A DNA stretch of 56,636 nucleotides from Rugamonas violacea. Lineage in GTDB: Bacteria; Pseudomonadota; Gammaproteobacteria; Burkholderiales; Burkholderiaceae_D. The stretch covers positions 1-56,636 of the forward strand of contig NZ_JAEMNU010000078.1 in NCBI RefSeq assembly GCF_016461825.1, given 5' to 3'. This document shows positions 9,981 through 17,618 of this stretch, piece by piece; position 1 is the stretch's first letter, and each line of letters begins with the position of its first letter. The notes below the pieces were generated by a model. That model saw only the letters and a list, made by a program, of their open reading frames with translations, ran no database searches and was not told the DNA's origin. A program made the translations under genes and the position numbers.

Positions 9981-10766
9981 CTAGGCGGCCCAGACCTGCC
10001 ACGCGCCACCGGCCGGCGTCGCCGCGTCGTCCGCCGCCGTCTCGTCGGCCATGGCCAAGCTTGGCATCGGCATGGCCGCCGCGCCGGCCCAGACGCCGGC
10101 CCAGACACCGGTGAGCGGCGGCATGGTGCATTGGCCGAGATCGGTAATCAGCGGCCCCAGCGGCGAGAGGTCGCTGCGGGTCAGGCGTTGCGGCCCCGCG
10201 TACGGGCCGACCGGCGCCATGATGGCGCCGGCGGCGGCGGCCTGGCGGGAGAACTCGTCCTGTATCCACGGGATGGCAAACGGAATCACGATGCGGTCGA
10301 AGGGGGCCAACTCCGGCCAGCCCAGCCGTCCGTCGGCGAATTTTTGCCGGATGTTGTCGAGGCCGAGTTCACGAAAGGCGTCCGAACTCAGCCACAGCTT
10401 GGCGGGATCGAGTTCGACCGTATAGACGCGCTCGACCAGCAATCCCAGCAGCGCGCTCAGGTAGCCGGACTCGGTGCCGTACTCCAGCACGCTCTGCGCC
10501 GTCTCCAGTTTCAGATTGTCGAGCATGACGGCGATGGTGCGCGGCGACGGCACATATTGCGTCGGCCCCCACAGATCCATCATCGCGTAGCCCAGGCGCC
10601 ACAGGCCGGGCGGGGCGAAGGCGTGGCGCGGCACCACGGCCATGGCCGCCAGGGTCGCCGCCGAATGACCCTCGGCGCGCAGCGAGGCGAGCATTTGCTG
10701 GCGCGCCTCGGGCAGGTCCGGCAGTCCGCGTTTTTCCAGGTAGCGCAGGCAATTCAGCTCTTTCAT
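9981..10766 (-). CDS. protein-L-isoaspartate methyltransferase-like protein
   Basis: This 261-residue protein of the PCMT fold has an N-terminal MAVVPRHAFAPP (the usual 'vPRh.FvP'), YVPSPRTIAVMLDNL, SAM motif I VLEYGTESGYLSALL and VYTVELDPA. Family members methylate isoaspartate for repair; shorter or variant copies inside peptide-maturation operons act on a dedicated substrate. Differences from repair enzymes are a helical C-terminal extension, an Ala-rich tail and a GVWAGVWAG duplication. ATG 10766 follows GGGGAG. It is 10 bp after the SelO-like gene. A specialised role in the operon product is inferred. Confidence 0.75.
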   Translation of the reverse strand: MKELNCLRYLEKRGLPDLPEARQQMLASLRAEGHSAATLAAMAVVPRHAFAPPGLWRLGYAMMDLWGPTQYVPSPRTIAVMLDNLKLETAQSVLEYGTESGYLSALLGLLVERVYTVELDPAKLWLSSDAFRELGLDNIRQKFADGRLGWPELAPFDRIVIPFAIPWIQDEFSRQAAAAGAIMAPVGPYAGPQRLTRSDLSPLGPLITDLGQCTMPPLTGVWAGVWAGAAAMPMPSLAMADETAADDAATPAGGAWQVWAA

Positions 10767-10776
10767 GGTGCTCCCC

Positions 10777-12168
10777 TTATTTGGATGCCTGCCGGTAGGC
10801 GGCCGCGAAGACGCGCTGCGCGGCGCCGCCGCCGTGTGGGCAGAGCAGGCGGACGATGGTGTCGAGGGTGTGGGCGACGCGCGCGGCGGCCTGCACATCC
10901 CGCTGGTGAAGCGCGGCGTAGTGGCGGCGCAGGGTCAGGATCTCATCGGTGCTGAGCTGGATGTGATGGCGGATGTGTTCGATGTCCGCGTCGACGAAGA
11001 CGCCGGTTTCAAGATCGGCGAATTCGGCGGCCAGGGTGACGTTGTTTTCCACCAAGCTATACACCCAGGCGCCGTTGCGGCGGATGCCGGGGTAGTGGTA
11101 GTCATGCAGGAAACGCTGTTGCTTGAACAGGCCCAGCTGCCGGCCCAGCTGGCGCGAAAACCAGTGGCTATAGGTCCAGAGCCGGTCCGGATCGAGCCGG
11201 CCGTCGTCGTCGGCGTCGGCGCGGACGGCGCGCAGCGTGGCGACCGTGCGCGCCAGCAGCGGGGCGGCGGCCTGTTGGATGATCGCCAGGCGGATCTGCC
11301 GAATCAGCGCATGGGCACCGCTGGCGTGTATGTCGCCCAGCAAGGCCGGCAGATCGAGTTCGGCGGGGCCGTAGTGCTCGAAAGCGCGGGCCAGGGCGCA
11401 GCGCAGCACGTCGCCGCGCGGCAGCGTCGCGCCGAGGCGCCGGTCGGCCTCGGCCAACACATACTGCAGGGCGAGCAAGCCGTGCCGCGCACTGTGCAGC
11501 GCGCAGGCGATGGGGTCCAATTGTTTCACCCGAACCAGCGAGCGGAAGGCCCGCAACAGGACGGCGGGCGCCGACACGCTGCCGTCCGGCATGTCGATCG
11601 GCCGGCCCGGCAGTTTCAGGGTGGCAACGGCGAGACTGGTGCGACAGCCGGCATCGCTCAGGCGTTCGGCGCAATCTTTTCGGTACAGGGCGCGGGTCAG
11701 GGACAGGCGGCCGTCCAGGCGCCGCCCGACGTTGACGAAGCCGGCCGCGCCATACGGTGTCAGACCGGTGCCGGTGAGCAGGAAGTCGGCGGCGGCCGGC
11801 CAGCCGGGCGGCGTGTCATTGCTGGAGAAAACGATGTCCGCCGCGACGCAACTGCGCCCGACGCCGGGCTCGACGAAGCGGCGCGCGGCCGGCCGCGCGC
11901 CGCTCACGTCGCCGTCGACGATGCGGCCGAGGTGTGGGCCGATCCACTCCTCGGCGCTGTGTTCCGGCTGCCGTCCTTCGGCCGTGAGCAGGCGCAGGGC
12001 GGGATGGCAATGCACCACCTGCGGTTTGTCGACCGGGTGCAACTCGACATATTCGCGCCGGTTCAGCGGCGCGGAGAGGAGCTCGTCGATGGCGGCCCCG
12101 GCCTTGCTTGCGGCCGGCGCGGGGAGGTCCGCCACGGGCGCCGGATCGGCGCGGCCGGCCTCAGCCAT
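10777..12168 (-). CDS. SelO-like kinase-fold protein (divergent)
   Basis: The 463 residues resemble SelO (protein AMPylase) in outline. TGTGLTPY at 133-139 corresponds to KGAGLTPYS, then DGRLSL (152-157), a REXXXSEXM-like helix (RKDCAERL), the G.RTS turn, and AVLLRAFRSLVRV for the SelO segment AMLMRVAPSHLRF. Near the C-terminus VENN (373-376) and FADLE (383-387) may represent the catalytic-loop Asn and the metal-binding Asp. The lysine of KGAG is threonine here, so activity may be lost or altered. This assignment is my alignment by eye, not a database hit. ATG 12168 overlaps the previous stop by 8 bp, implying translational coupling. Confidence 0.5.
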   Translation of the reverse strand: MAEAGRADPAPVADLPAPAASKAGAAIDELLSAPLNRREYVELHPVDKPQVVHCHPALRLLTAEGRQPEHSAEEWIGPHLGRIVDGDVSGARPAARRFVEPGVGRSCVAADIVFSSNDTPPGWPAAADFLLTGTGLTPYGAAGFVNVGRRLDGRLSLTRALYRKDCAERLSDAGCRTSLAVATLKLPGRPIDMPDGSVSAPAVLLRAFRSLVRVKQLDPIACALHSARHGLLALQYVLAEADRRLGATLPRGDVLRCALARAFEHYGPAELDLPALLGDIHASGAHALIRQIRLAIIQQAAAPLLARTVATLRAVRADADDDGRLDPDRLWTYSHWFSRQLGRQLGLFKQQRFLHDYHYPGIRRNGAWVYSLVENNVTLAAEFADLETGVFVDADIEHIRHHIQLSTDEILTLRRHYAALHQRDVQAAARVAHTLDTIVRLLCPHGGGAAQRVFAAAYRQASK

Positions 12169-12910
12169 TGCCGCCCCGGACGGCGACGGGCGAACGGCCG
12201 AGGCCGTCAAGCCGGACGGCCGCGCCGTGCAGCGGGAAGCGCCCAAGCAGGTCGCCCAGCGTCGCTTCCAGCTGGTTGAGCGCCGCCGCGAACCTGTCCC
12301 GTTCGAGCACGGCGATGAGGTTCGGGCTGTGCGCGCGCACCTCCGGGTCCCACACCTGGTTCGGTTGGAAAAACTCATAGCCGATGCCGGCCATCAGACG
12401 GGTGCGCGGCGCGCCGGCGTAGACCATGCCGATCAGCGATTGCACGGTTGAACCGCTGGCCGCCAGCAGGAAGTGGTAGCGCAACAGGGAGTGCAGGCCG
12501 GCGCCGCCCTTGGCGTGCAGCGTGGCGCCACGGCCCAGCAGCAAGGAGGGGAATACGGCGTCGGGCAACTCGTTGCTGCAACCCATGGCCTGTTCGGCCG
12601 TCTGCGCGTCGGCGACCAGGGAGCCGCGCGTGGTCGACAGCAACTGGCCGCTGTTGCTCCTGGCGATCAGCACCGTGTTGGCGTCGTCGGCGGCGTCCCA
12701 GGCGAGCGCTGCCGGCTGCAACAGCTCGAATTCCCGGGCGGCGCGGTAGCAGCTCAGCCTTAGATTCTCGATCTCGGCGGCGTCGGCGCGGCTGGCCTGC
12801 GCTATCGTGCCTTCGTCGATGTCGATGTCAATGTGGGGGCGCGGACTGCGGCCATTCGGGGCCGGGCTGCCACGTTCTTCCGGCATGGTTGCGGGGGCCA
12901 TATGCGACAT
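12161..12910 (-). CDS. GNAT-fold acyltransferase (FeeM/N-acyl amino acid synthase-like)
   Basis: The 249 residues include AEIENLRLSCYRAAREF (the 'LR...Y' helix of FeeM-like GNAT enzymes), D-x-x-D before VLIARSNSGQLLSTTRG, a basic LGRGATLHAKGGAGLHSLLRY helix that fits the acyl-CoA/ACP-binding region, and GIGYEFFQP near the end of the fold. Related enzymes join fatty acyl chains to amino acids; the substrate here is unknown. ATG 12910 follows GGAGGAG, and the in-frame upstream extension to 13138 lacks support. It is the first gene of a five-gene minus-strand unit. Confidence 0.55.
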   Translation of the reverse strand: MSHMAPATMPEERGSPAPNGRSPRPHIDIDIDEGTIAQASRADAAEIENLRLSCYRAAREFELLQPAALAWDAADDANTVLIARSNSGQLLSTTRGSLVADAQTAEQAMGCSNELPDAVFPSLLLGRGATLHAKGGAGLHSLLRYHFLLAASGSTVQSLIGMVYAGAPRTRLMAGIGYEFFQPNQVWDPEVRAHSPNLIAVLERDRFAAALNQLEATLGDLLGRFPLHGAAVRLDGLGRSPVAVRGGNG

Positions 12911-13214
12911 ATCTCCTCCAAGCGCGACGGGGGTGGCGCTGCGGCGCGCGGTGTGCGGCCGCCGGACATGTTGCCACCCCATCCGGCGATTCTGCCAGAA
13001 AGGCGCCTGCGCACAGGCCCAACTGGACGACCTTTCATCGCCATCAAGAAGCGGGCAGATTGATTCTCCCGGAGGCGACATTGTGCCTTCGCCAGGGGCG
13101 CGGCCGCGCGCCGCGGCGCAGGTGGCGAGGCGGGGCAACTTGGGAGGGGCGCGCGGCGGGGCGAACGCCGCCTTCCTTGCCGGCGGCAGGAAGGCGGCGC
13201 CGCGCCGGTGCCGC
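12911..13214 (-). other. intergenic with hairpin after DyP gene
   Basis: These 304 bp separate the DyP peroxidase stop from the acyltransferase start. A 10-bp perfect stem GCCGCCTTCC/GGAAGGCGGC (13167-13176 and 13189-13198) lies just downstream of the peroxidase gene but lacks a T-run, so it is a weak or RNA-stabilising terminator. No small ORF with a convincing start was found. Confidence 0.5.
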
Positions 13215-14627
13215 TTAGCCCAGGCCGGCCAGGTAGCGCAGGCCGCTGATGCTGGGGAAGAAGCAGTAGACGCTGCCGCGCGTGACGATGGTGCGGCCGA
13301 AGCCGTTGATCACGGTGTTGCCCGACCCCTTGGCGCCCTTGCCGGCGAAGGTGAAGGAGCTGACCGGATCGTTGACGCCGCTGAAAATGTCCTGGCCGCT
13401 GATGTTGTACACGGCGTTGCCGTCGGCCGAGCCGCCCGGCCCGGTGGCGGCCTTGACGAACTCGGCCTGGTTGTTCCACTGGCTGGTGAGGAACTCGAAC
13501 TGGTTGGCGACGTTGGCGTTGATGAAGTAGCCGATCAGGCCGCGCGGGATGTTGTCGGGCTTGGCCGCGTCGTAGGCCGGGCCGTAGGGCATGGCGCGGC
13601 GCACGATGCGGTGGTGGGCGGCGTCGGTGCCGTTGACCTTGGCGTCGCGCGGATTGTTGCGGCGGATGTGCGAGCCGATCGGGCATTTCAGGCCCAGCGT
13701 GTCGTCGGTGGCGATGTCGGTGGTGACGTAGTGGAAGTTGTTGAGTTGCTCGTCGGGCAGCACCGGCCCCTGCGCCTCGGGCGCCAGCTCCAGCGGGTTG
13801 CCGTTGCGCCAGCGGCCGCAGAACTTGGCGGCGACCAACTCCGGGTCGAGGCCGGTGCTGGCGGCGTACTGCTGCAGCATGGCGTTGAAGGCGGCGACGT
13901 CCTGTTCGAGGATGCGGAAGGCGGCGTAGCTGCTGTTGGTCGACAACTGGGCCGGCGTGACGCTATAGACGCCGTTGCTCTGGTTGGCGTAGCCGAGCAG
14001 GAACTCGCCGGTGGCCACCACCTCCTGGTCGTCCGGCGCCATGCGCTTGCTGTCCGGCGCGCCCTTGACGTTGGGCTGGGCGATGCTGTCGCGGTAGTCG
14101 AAGTGGACCTTGTTGTCGGGCAGGGCGGTGGCGTCCTGGACGTACAGTTCGCGCAGGCTGCCGGCCCAGGCGGCGCGCAGCTTGGCGCTGACCGCGTCGA
14201 GCACCTGGCGCGACTCGGTGACCCAGACGCTGAGCAGCATGTGCACCTGGGCGCCGTCGCCCAGGCCGCCGAGCCAGTACTGCGGCGCGCTGCTGCCGGT
14301 GTCGCCGATGCTGTCGGCGGTGACGGGGCTGGCCGCGCCGCGCTGGAAGGCGGGGTCGAAGGTCTTCAGCTGGTCCGCGCTCAGGCCCAGCGCCGCCAGG
14401 CCGGCGCAACTGAAGCTGACGTTGAGGAAGCAGGGCGGCTTGGGTTCGACGCGCAGCGCGGTGGTGACGGCGGGCAGGCCGCCGCTGCCGTCGACCAGCG
14501 CGGCGAGCAGCGTGCGCACGCCGGCCGGGTCGCTGATGCCGAGGACGAAGTGGCGTGCCAGGTCAACGCGGTAGCCGCGCAGGATGGTGCCCTGGACGTC
14601 GGCGAAATCAATGTCAGGATCGGCCAT
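13215..14627 (-). CDS. DyP-type haem peroxidase
   Basis: This 470-residue dye-decolourising-type peroxidase has an N-terminal DFADVQGTILRGY segment (the common 'd.QG.il.gy'). The distal-site region is FDYRDSIAQPNVKG, CPIGSHIRRNNPRD carries the candidate proximal haem-ligand His, and HHRIVRRAMPYGP is followed by GLIGYFINANVANQFEFL. The usual GXXDG motif reads YRDS here: the aspartate is kept but the glycine after it is serine. There is no signal peptide. The gene for a small conserved partner lies 111 bp upstream on the same strand. Substrate is unknown. Confidence 0.9.
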   Translation of the reverse strand: MADPDIDFADVQGTILRGYRVDLARHFVLGISDPAGVRTLLAALVDGSGGLPAVTTALRVEPKPPCFLNVSFSCAGLAALGLSADQLKTFDPAFQRGAASPVTADSIGDTGSSAPQYWLGGLGDGAQVHMLLSVWVTESRQVLDAVSAKLRAAWAGSLRELYVQDATALPDNKVHFDYRDSIAQPNVKGAPDSKRMAPDDQEVVATGEFLLGYANQSNGVYSVTPAQLSTNSSYAAFRILEQDVAAFNAMLQQYAASTGLDPELVAAKFCGRWRNGNPLELAPEAQGPVLPDEQLNNFHYVTTDIATDDTLGLKCPIGSHIRRNNPRDAKVNGTDAAHHRIVRRAMPYGPAYDAAKPDNIPRGLIGYFINANVANQFEFLTSQWNNQAEFVKAATGPGGSADGNAVYNISGQDIFSGVNDPVSSFTFAGKGAKGSGNTVINGFGRTIVTRGSVYCFFPSISGLRYLAGLG

Positions 14628-14738
14628 GTTGGCTCTCCGGTGGGAATGGCTGGATGGGGGCGGGCGCCAGGGGACATCGGCTGCGCCGGTGCGGCGCCCG
14701 CGGGACGATCAGAACGCGTCAGAACGCGTCAGGACGCA

Positions 14739-15197
14739 TCAGACGGCGGCCAGGATCTGCTGCACCGTCTGCGGGTAGGCGGCGTACAGGGTGTTGTTGG
14801 GGATGTGCTGCGAGGCGTCGTTGAGGGTGATGTAGGCCTGGAAGGCCGGCACGTTGTTGATCACCGGCGTCACTGCGGCGCCGCCGACGACGAACTTGAG
14901 CAGGGCGTCGAAGACGTCGCCCAGCTGGGTCACGAAGTCCTGAATGTAGGCGTTGAAGTCGCCGTCGTATTCGGTGACGACGCTGATGATCAGGCTGTCC
15001 GAGGTGGTCGCGCTCTTCAACTGCGGTTGCAGGTTGGCCTGCGAGCGGTCGAGCAGCAGGAAGCGGGCGAAGTGGACGGTGCCGATGTCTTCCAGGGCGG
15101 TGTCAATCTGTTTCTGCGCCTCCACCAGGGTGGCGGCGACGGCTACCAGGTTGGTGCCGGGCAGGCAGGGCATCATCAGGCTGAGCGGGCTGGTCAT
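14739..15197 (-). CDS. DyP-associated small protein
   Basis: The 152 residues contain VHFARFLLLD, a YDGDFNAYIQDFV segment and AYPQTVQQILA at the end, a pattern I associate with proteins encoded next to DyP peroxidases or fused to redox enzymes. They resemble the ferredoxin-like half of such peroxidases, but function is not established. ATG 15197 follows GAGG. A TTGACA-17-TAGCGT promoter lies 35-63 bp upstream, so this gene and the peroxidase probably form one transcript. Confidence 0.65.
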   Translation of the reverse strand: MTSPLSLMMPCLPGTNLVAVAATLVEAQKQIDTALEDIGTVHFARFLLLDRSQANLQPQLKSATTSDSLIISVVTEYDGDFNAYIQDFVTQLGDVFDALLKFVVGGAAVTPVINNVPAFQAYITLNDASQHIPNNTLYAAYPQTVQQILAAV

Positions 15198-15231
15198 GAT
15201 TATCCTCAAGGGTTCGTGTATCGGATCACCG

Positions 15232-15260
15232 ACGCTACGCCTGCCGTCGGAGCCTGTCAA
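15232..15260 (-). promoter_or_regulatory. sigma-70 promoter of the DyP unit
   Basis: On the minus strand TTGACA (15260-15255), a 17-bp spacer and TAGCGT (15237-15232) give a perfect -35, ideal spacing and a weaker -10, 35 bp upstream of the small partner gene. Confidence 0.6.
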
Positions 15261-15349
15261 AAAGACCATTTCGACTGTGGCGCAAATGGCACTAATTCAA
15301 TTTCGCTAGTGACTTGTGGCGTAGCACGAGGATAGTCGCTTGCGGCGGC

Positions 15350-15417
15350 GCCGGCGGGCGGCGGCGCGGCCACCGCCGGGCGTACTGCCCGGTGCCAGCC
15401 GGCGGGCGGCGGCGCGG
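15350..15417. repeat. 20-bp direct repeat flanking a hairpin
   Basis: GCCGGCGGGCGGCGGCGCGG occurs at 15350-15369 and 15398-15417. Between them CCGGGC/GCCCGG (15376-15381, 15387-15392) forms a short hairpin. It lies downstream of the TIGR03118-type gene and may assist termination. The remainder of 15261-15501 shows no gene. Confidence 0.6.
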
Positions 15418-15501
15418 ACGGCAGCGTTGCTTACCCATGGGCATATGTCATGGCTTGCCGGCATGGCACTGGCTTGCGGTGCGCAAGCCGCGCCGCCGCG
15501 C

Positions 15502-16611
15502 TCATTGCATGTCGATGCGGCCGTACTGTCCGTGCTTCTCGTCGGTCGGTCCGGCGGTGAAGAACAGGGTGTTGCCCGGTTGGCTGTTGAGACCGTTGCC
15601 GAAGGCGATACCCCTCAGGCCGTCGACCACGATGGCGCTGCCGTCGGCCTTGCTCAGCGCGCCCTTGGCGGCGCCGGTGAGCGGATCGTAGGCGTTGATC
15701 TTGCCATCGCCGAAATTGGCCACCAGTAGCATGTTGCTGAAGCTGCCGAAGTTGGCCGGCGCCATCGCCAGGCCCCAGGGTGCGTTGAGGGCGCCGCCGA
15801 CCACCAGTTGGCGGATCAGCGTGCCGCCGGTGTCGAACACGTCGACCACGCCGGCGCCGGCGCCGATGGTCTCGTCGTCACCGCTGGCAGCGCGCAGCGC
15901 GTAGGCGACGTAGACGCGGTCGCCGATGGCCTGGATGCCGAACGGCGCGTAGCCGGCCGGCAGCGTCGGGTCGACGAAGCCGCCGGGCAGGCTGACCTTG
16001 GCAAAGCTGCCGTTGAACACGTCGACGCGCTTATTGTGGAAGTCGGCCGCGTACAGGTAGTTGGCGCCGGCATAGGTGGCGATGGCCAGGCCCTTGTAGA
16101 CGCTGCCGCCGGCGCCACCGTCGAACACGCTGACGGCCGCTGCCGGACTGATCGCCGGCGCCCAGGCCGAGATGATGCCGCTCTCGCCGGCGAACAGGAA
16201 GGGGCTGGCGCCGCTGATGCCGTTGGCGCTGAGACGGAAGTCGGCGCTGGCGTTGTAGACAATGCCGGTCGGCGCCGGCGGCGTGGCCACCACCAGCGAC
16301 TGCGGCACGCCGTTGCCGTCGTACAGGGTGGACTTGTCGGTGCCGTTGGCGGCGACCCAGACGAAGCCCTGCGGATTGAAGGCCAGCCCCCAGCCGTTGA
16401 CCAGGTTGGGGTCGGTGTGGGCGGCGGCGACGACGGCGTCGGACACCAGGCTGGTGCTGCTGAAGGCGGTCATGGTGGCGGGCGGCGTGCTGCCGGCGGG
16501 CGGCATGTAGTCGCCGCCGCCGTAGCCGCCGCCGCAGGCGAACAGGGCGATGGACAGGCCGGCGGCGAGGCCGGCCGTCAGGGTGCGGAGGGGATTGCTG
16601 AGGGTCTTCAT
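15502..16611 (-). CDS. TIGR03118-type exported beta-propeller-like lipoprotein
   Basis: This 369-residue protein has a lipoprotein signal peptide (LTAGLAAGLSIALFAC, Cys near residue 26) and a glycine-rich linker. The TIGR03118 pattern follows: DPNLVNGWGLAFNPQGFVWVA, PTGIVYNASADF, FAGESGIISAW, VYKGLAIA, LYAADFHNKRVDVF, LPAGYAPFGIQ, NAPWGLAMAP and LLVANFGDGKINAY. Such proteins look like NHL-type propellers; no function is established. It is on the same strand as, and 113 bp downstream of, the TorF-like barrel gene. It may be part of the extracytoplasmic set controlled by the upstream ECF sigma factor, which is inferred. Confidence 0.85.
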   Translation of the reverse strand: MKTLSNPLRTLTAGLAAGLSIALFACGGGYGGGDYMPPAGSTPPATMTAFSSTSLVSDAVVAAAHTDPNLVNGWGLAFNPQGFVWVAANGTDKSTLYDGNGVPQSLVVATPPAPTGIVYNASADFRLSANGISGASPFLFAGESGIISAWAPAISPAAAVSVFDGGAGGSVYKGLAIATYAGANYLYAADFHNKRVDVFNGSFAKVSLPGGFVDPTLPAGYAPFGIQAIGDRVYVAYALRAASGDDETIGAGAGVVDVFDTGGTLIRQLVVGGALNAPWGLAMAPANFGSFSNMLLVANFGDGKINAYDPLTGAAKGALSKADGSAIVVDGLRGIAFGNGLNSQPGNTLFFTAGPTDEKHGQYGRIDMQ

Positions 16612-16724
16612 GGCGCTTCCTTTCGACTGAGATGAGGTGTGCGTGGCCGTTGATGCCGGCGCACGGCCGAAAGGTTTCAGCGGATTGAAAAGAAACTCGC
16701 TGCGGTCTTGCGGTGCCGCACGGC

Positions 16725-17618
16725 TCAGAAGGAGTAGGACAGGCTCAACACCAGCGCGTTCGGTGCCGGGTCGTTGGTGTAGGAGGGCGCGGCATAGGTG
16801 GGTGCCGCATAGGCGGGCGCCGCATAGGACGGCGCCGCGGAGGAAGGGCGCTGCTGCTTGCGCGTGCGGGCCAGCCAGGCCAGTTGCAGGCTGGCGTCGC
16901 CCAGCGTGGCCTCGACGCCGAGGCGCAGGTCGGCGTTGCTGCGCTGTTGCTCGCCGGCGCCCTGCGACAAGGGCTGCAACAGGCCGAGATGGGCGATCAG
17001 CTTGAGACCATCCTGCAAAGGGTGGAAACCGTTTAGCTCGATGTAGGCGGTGCGCAACTCGCGGCCCAGGTAGCGCGGCGCCAGATAGAGGCGGGCGCTG
17101 AACCGCTCGCCGGCCAGGCCGACAAAGCCTTCCTGGTAGTCGCCGGCATGGTCGCGGCGGTAGGCGGTGGCGCTGGCGCCGGCTTCCCAGCTCCAGCCGG
17201 AGGCGAGCCGGCGCGCCAGGCCGGCGTAGGCGATGAGCTGGGCGTCGTCGCGCTCGCGCGGACGTACGCCGGCCAGTTGCGCGCCGGCATACCAGCCAGC
17301 CGCGCTGTCGTAGTTGATGACGAGCTGCGGCGCGGCGCGGCCGTCGCTGAGCGATTCGCCGCGCCAGCGGTAGTCGGAGCTGAGGGTGACGCTGGCGCTG
17401 GTCTGCGCGCTGGCGGCGCCGGCCGCCAATAGCAGCAAAGGCAGCAAGGGCAGCAAGGGCAGCAAAGGCAGCAAGGGCAGCAAGGGCAGCAAGGCGGCCG
17501 AGATCGCCAGCGACAACGGTGTCGGCAACGCCAGCGGCGGGTCGGCGCCCCATGCCACGCGCCGACCCGTGCGGCTCAGGGGTGGGAGTGGCTGCTGGCG
17601 GTGGCGGCGGTGGCGCAT
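16725..17618 (-). CDS. TorF-like outer-membrane beta-barrel
   Basis: The protein (297 residues from ATG 17618; GTG 17558 is an alternative) has a long hydrophobic signal containing PLL repeats and ending LAAGAASAQ. A barrel follows, starting SASVTLSSDYRWRGESLSDGRAAPQLVINYD, the standard opening of TorF-family putative porins, with alternating strands and a C-terminal SLSYSF ending in Phe. A repetitive SYAAPAYAAPTYAAPSY stretch lies before the last strand. It overlaps the upstream S8 protease gene by 43 bp if ATG 17618 is used. Its role as a porin or as a partner of the protease is unknown. Confidence 0.8.
   Translation of the reverse strand: MRHRRHRQQPLPPLSRTGRRVAWGADPPLALPTPLSLAISAALLPLLPLLPLLPLLPLLPLLLLAAGAASAQTSASVTLSSDYRWRGESLSDGRAAPQLVINYDSAAGWYAGAQLAGVRPRERDDAQLIAYAGLARRLASGWSWEAGASATAYRRDHAGDYQEGFVGLAGERFSARLYLAPRYLGRELRTAYIELNGFHPLQDGLKLIAHLGLLQPLSQGAGEQQRSNADLRLGVEATLGDASLQLAWLARTRKQQRPSSAAPSYAAPAYAAPTYAAPSYTNDPAPNALVLSLSYSF
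17432..17494. repeat. 9-bp repeat, seven copies, in signal-peptide coding region
   Basis: Seven units of GCAGCAARG (plus strand) encode repeated Leu-Leu-Pro in the signal peptide of the TorF-like protein. Copy-number change would lengthen or shorten the hydrophobic core without a frameshift. Confidence 0.9.

Noticed and set aside
12911..13138. N-terminal extension of the acyltransferase or a separate peptide gene
   Set aside because: ATG 12910 has an excellent GGAGGAG site, and the extension has no recognisable features.
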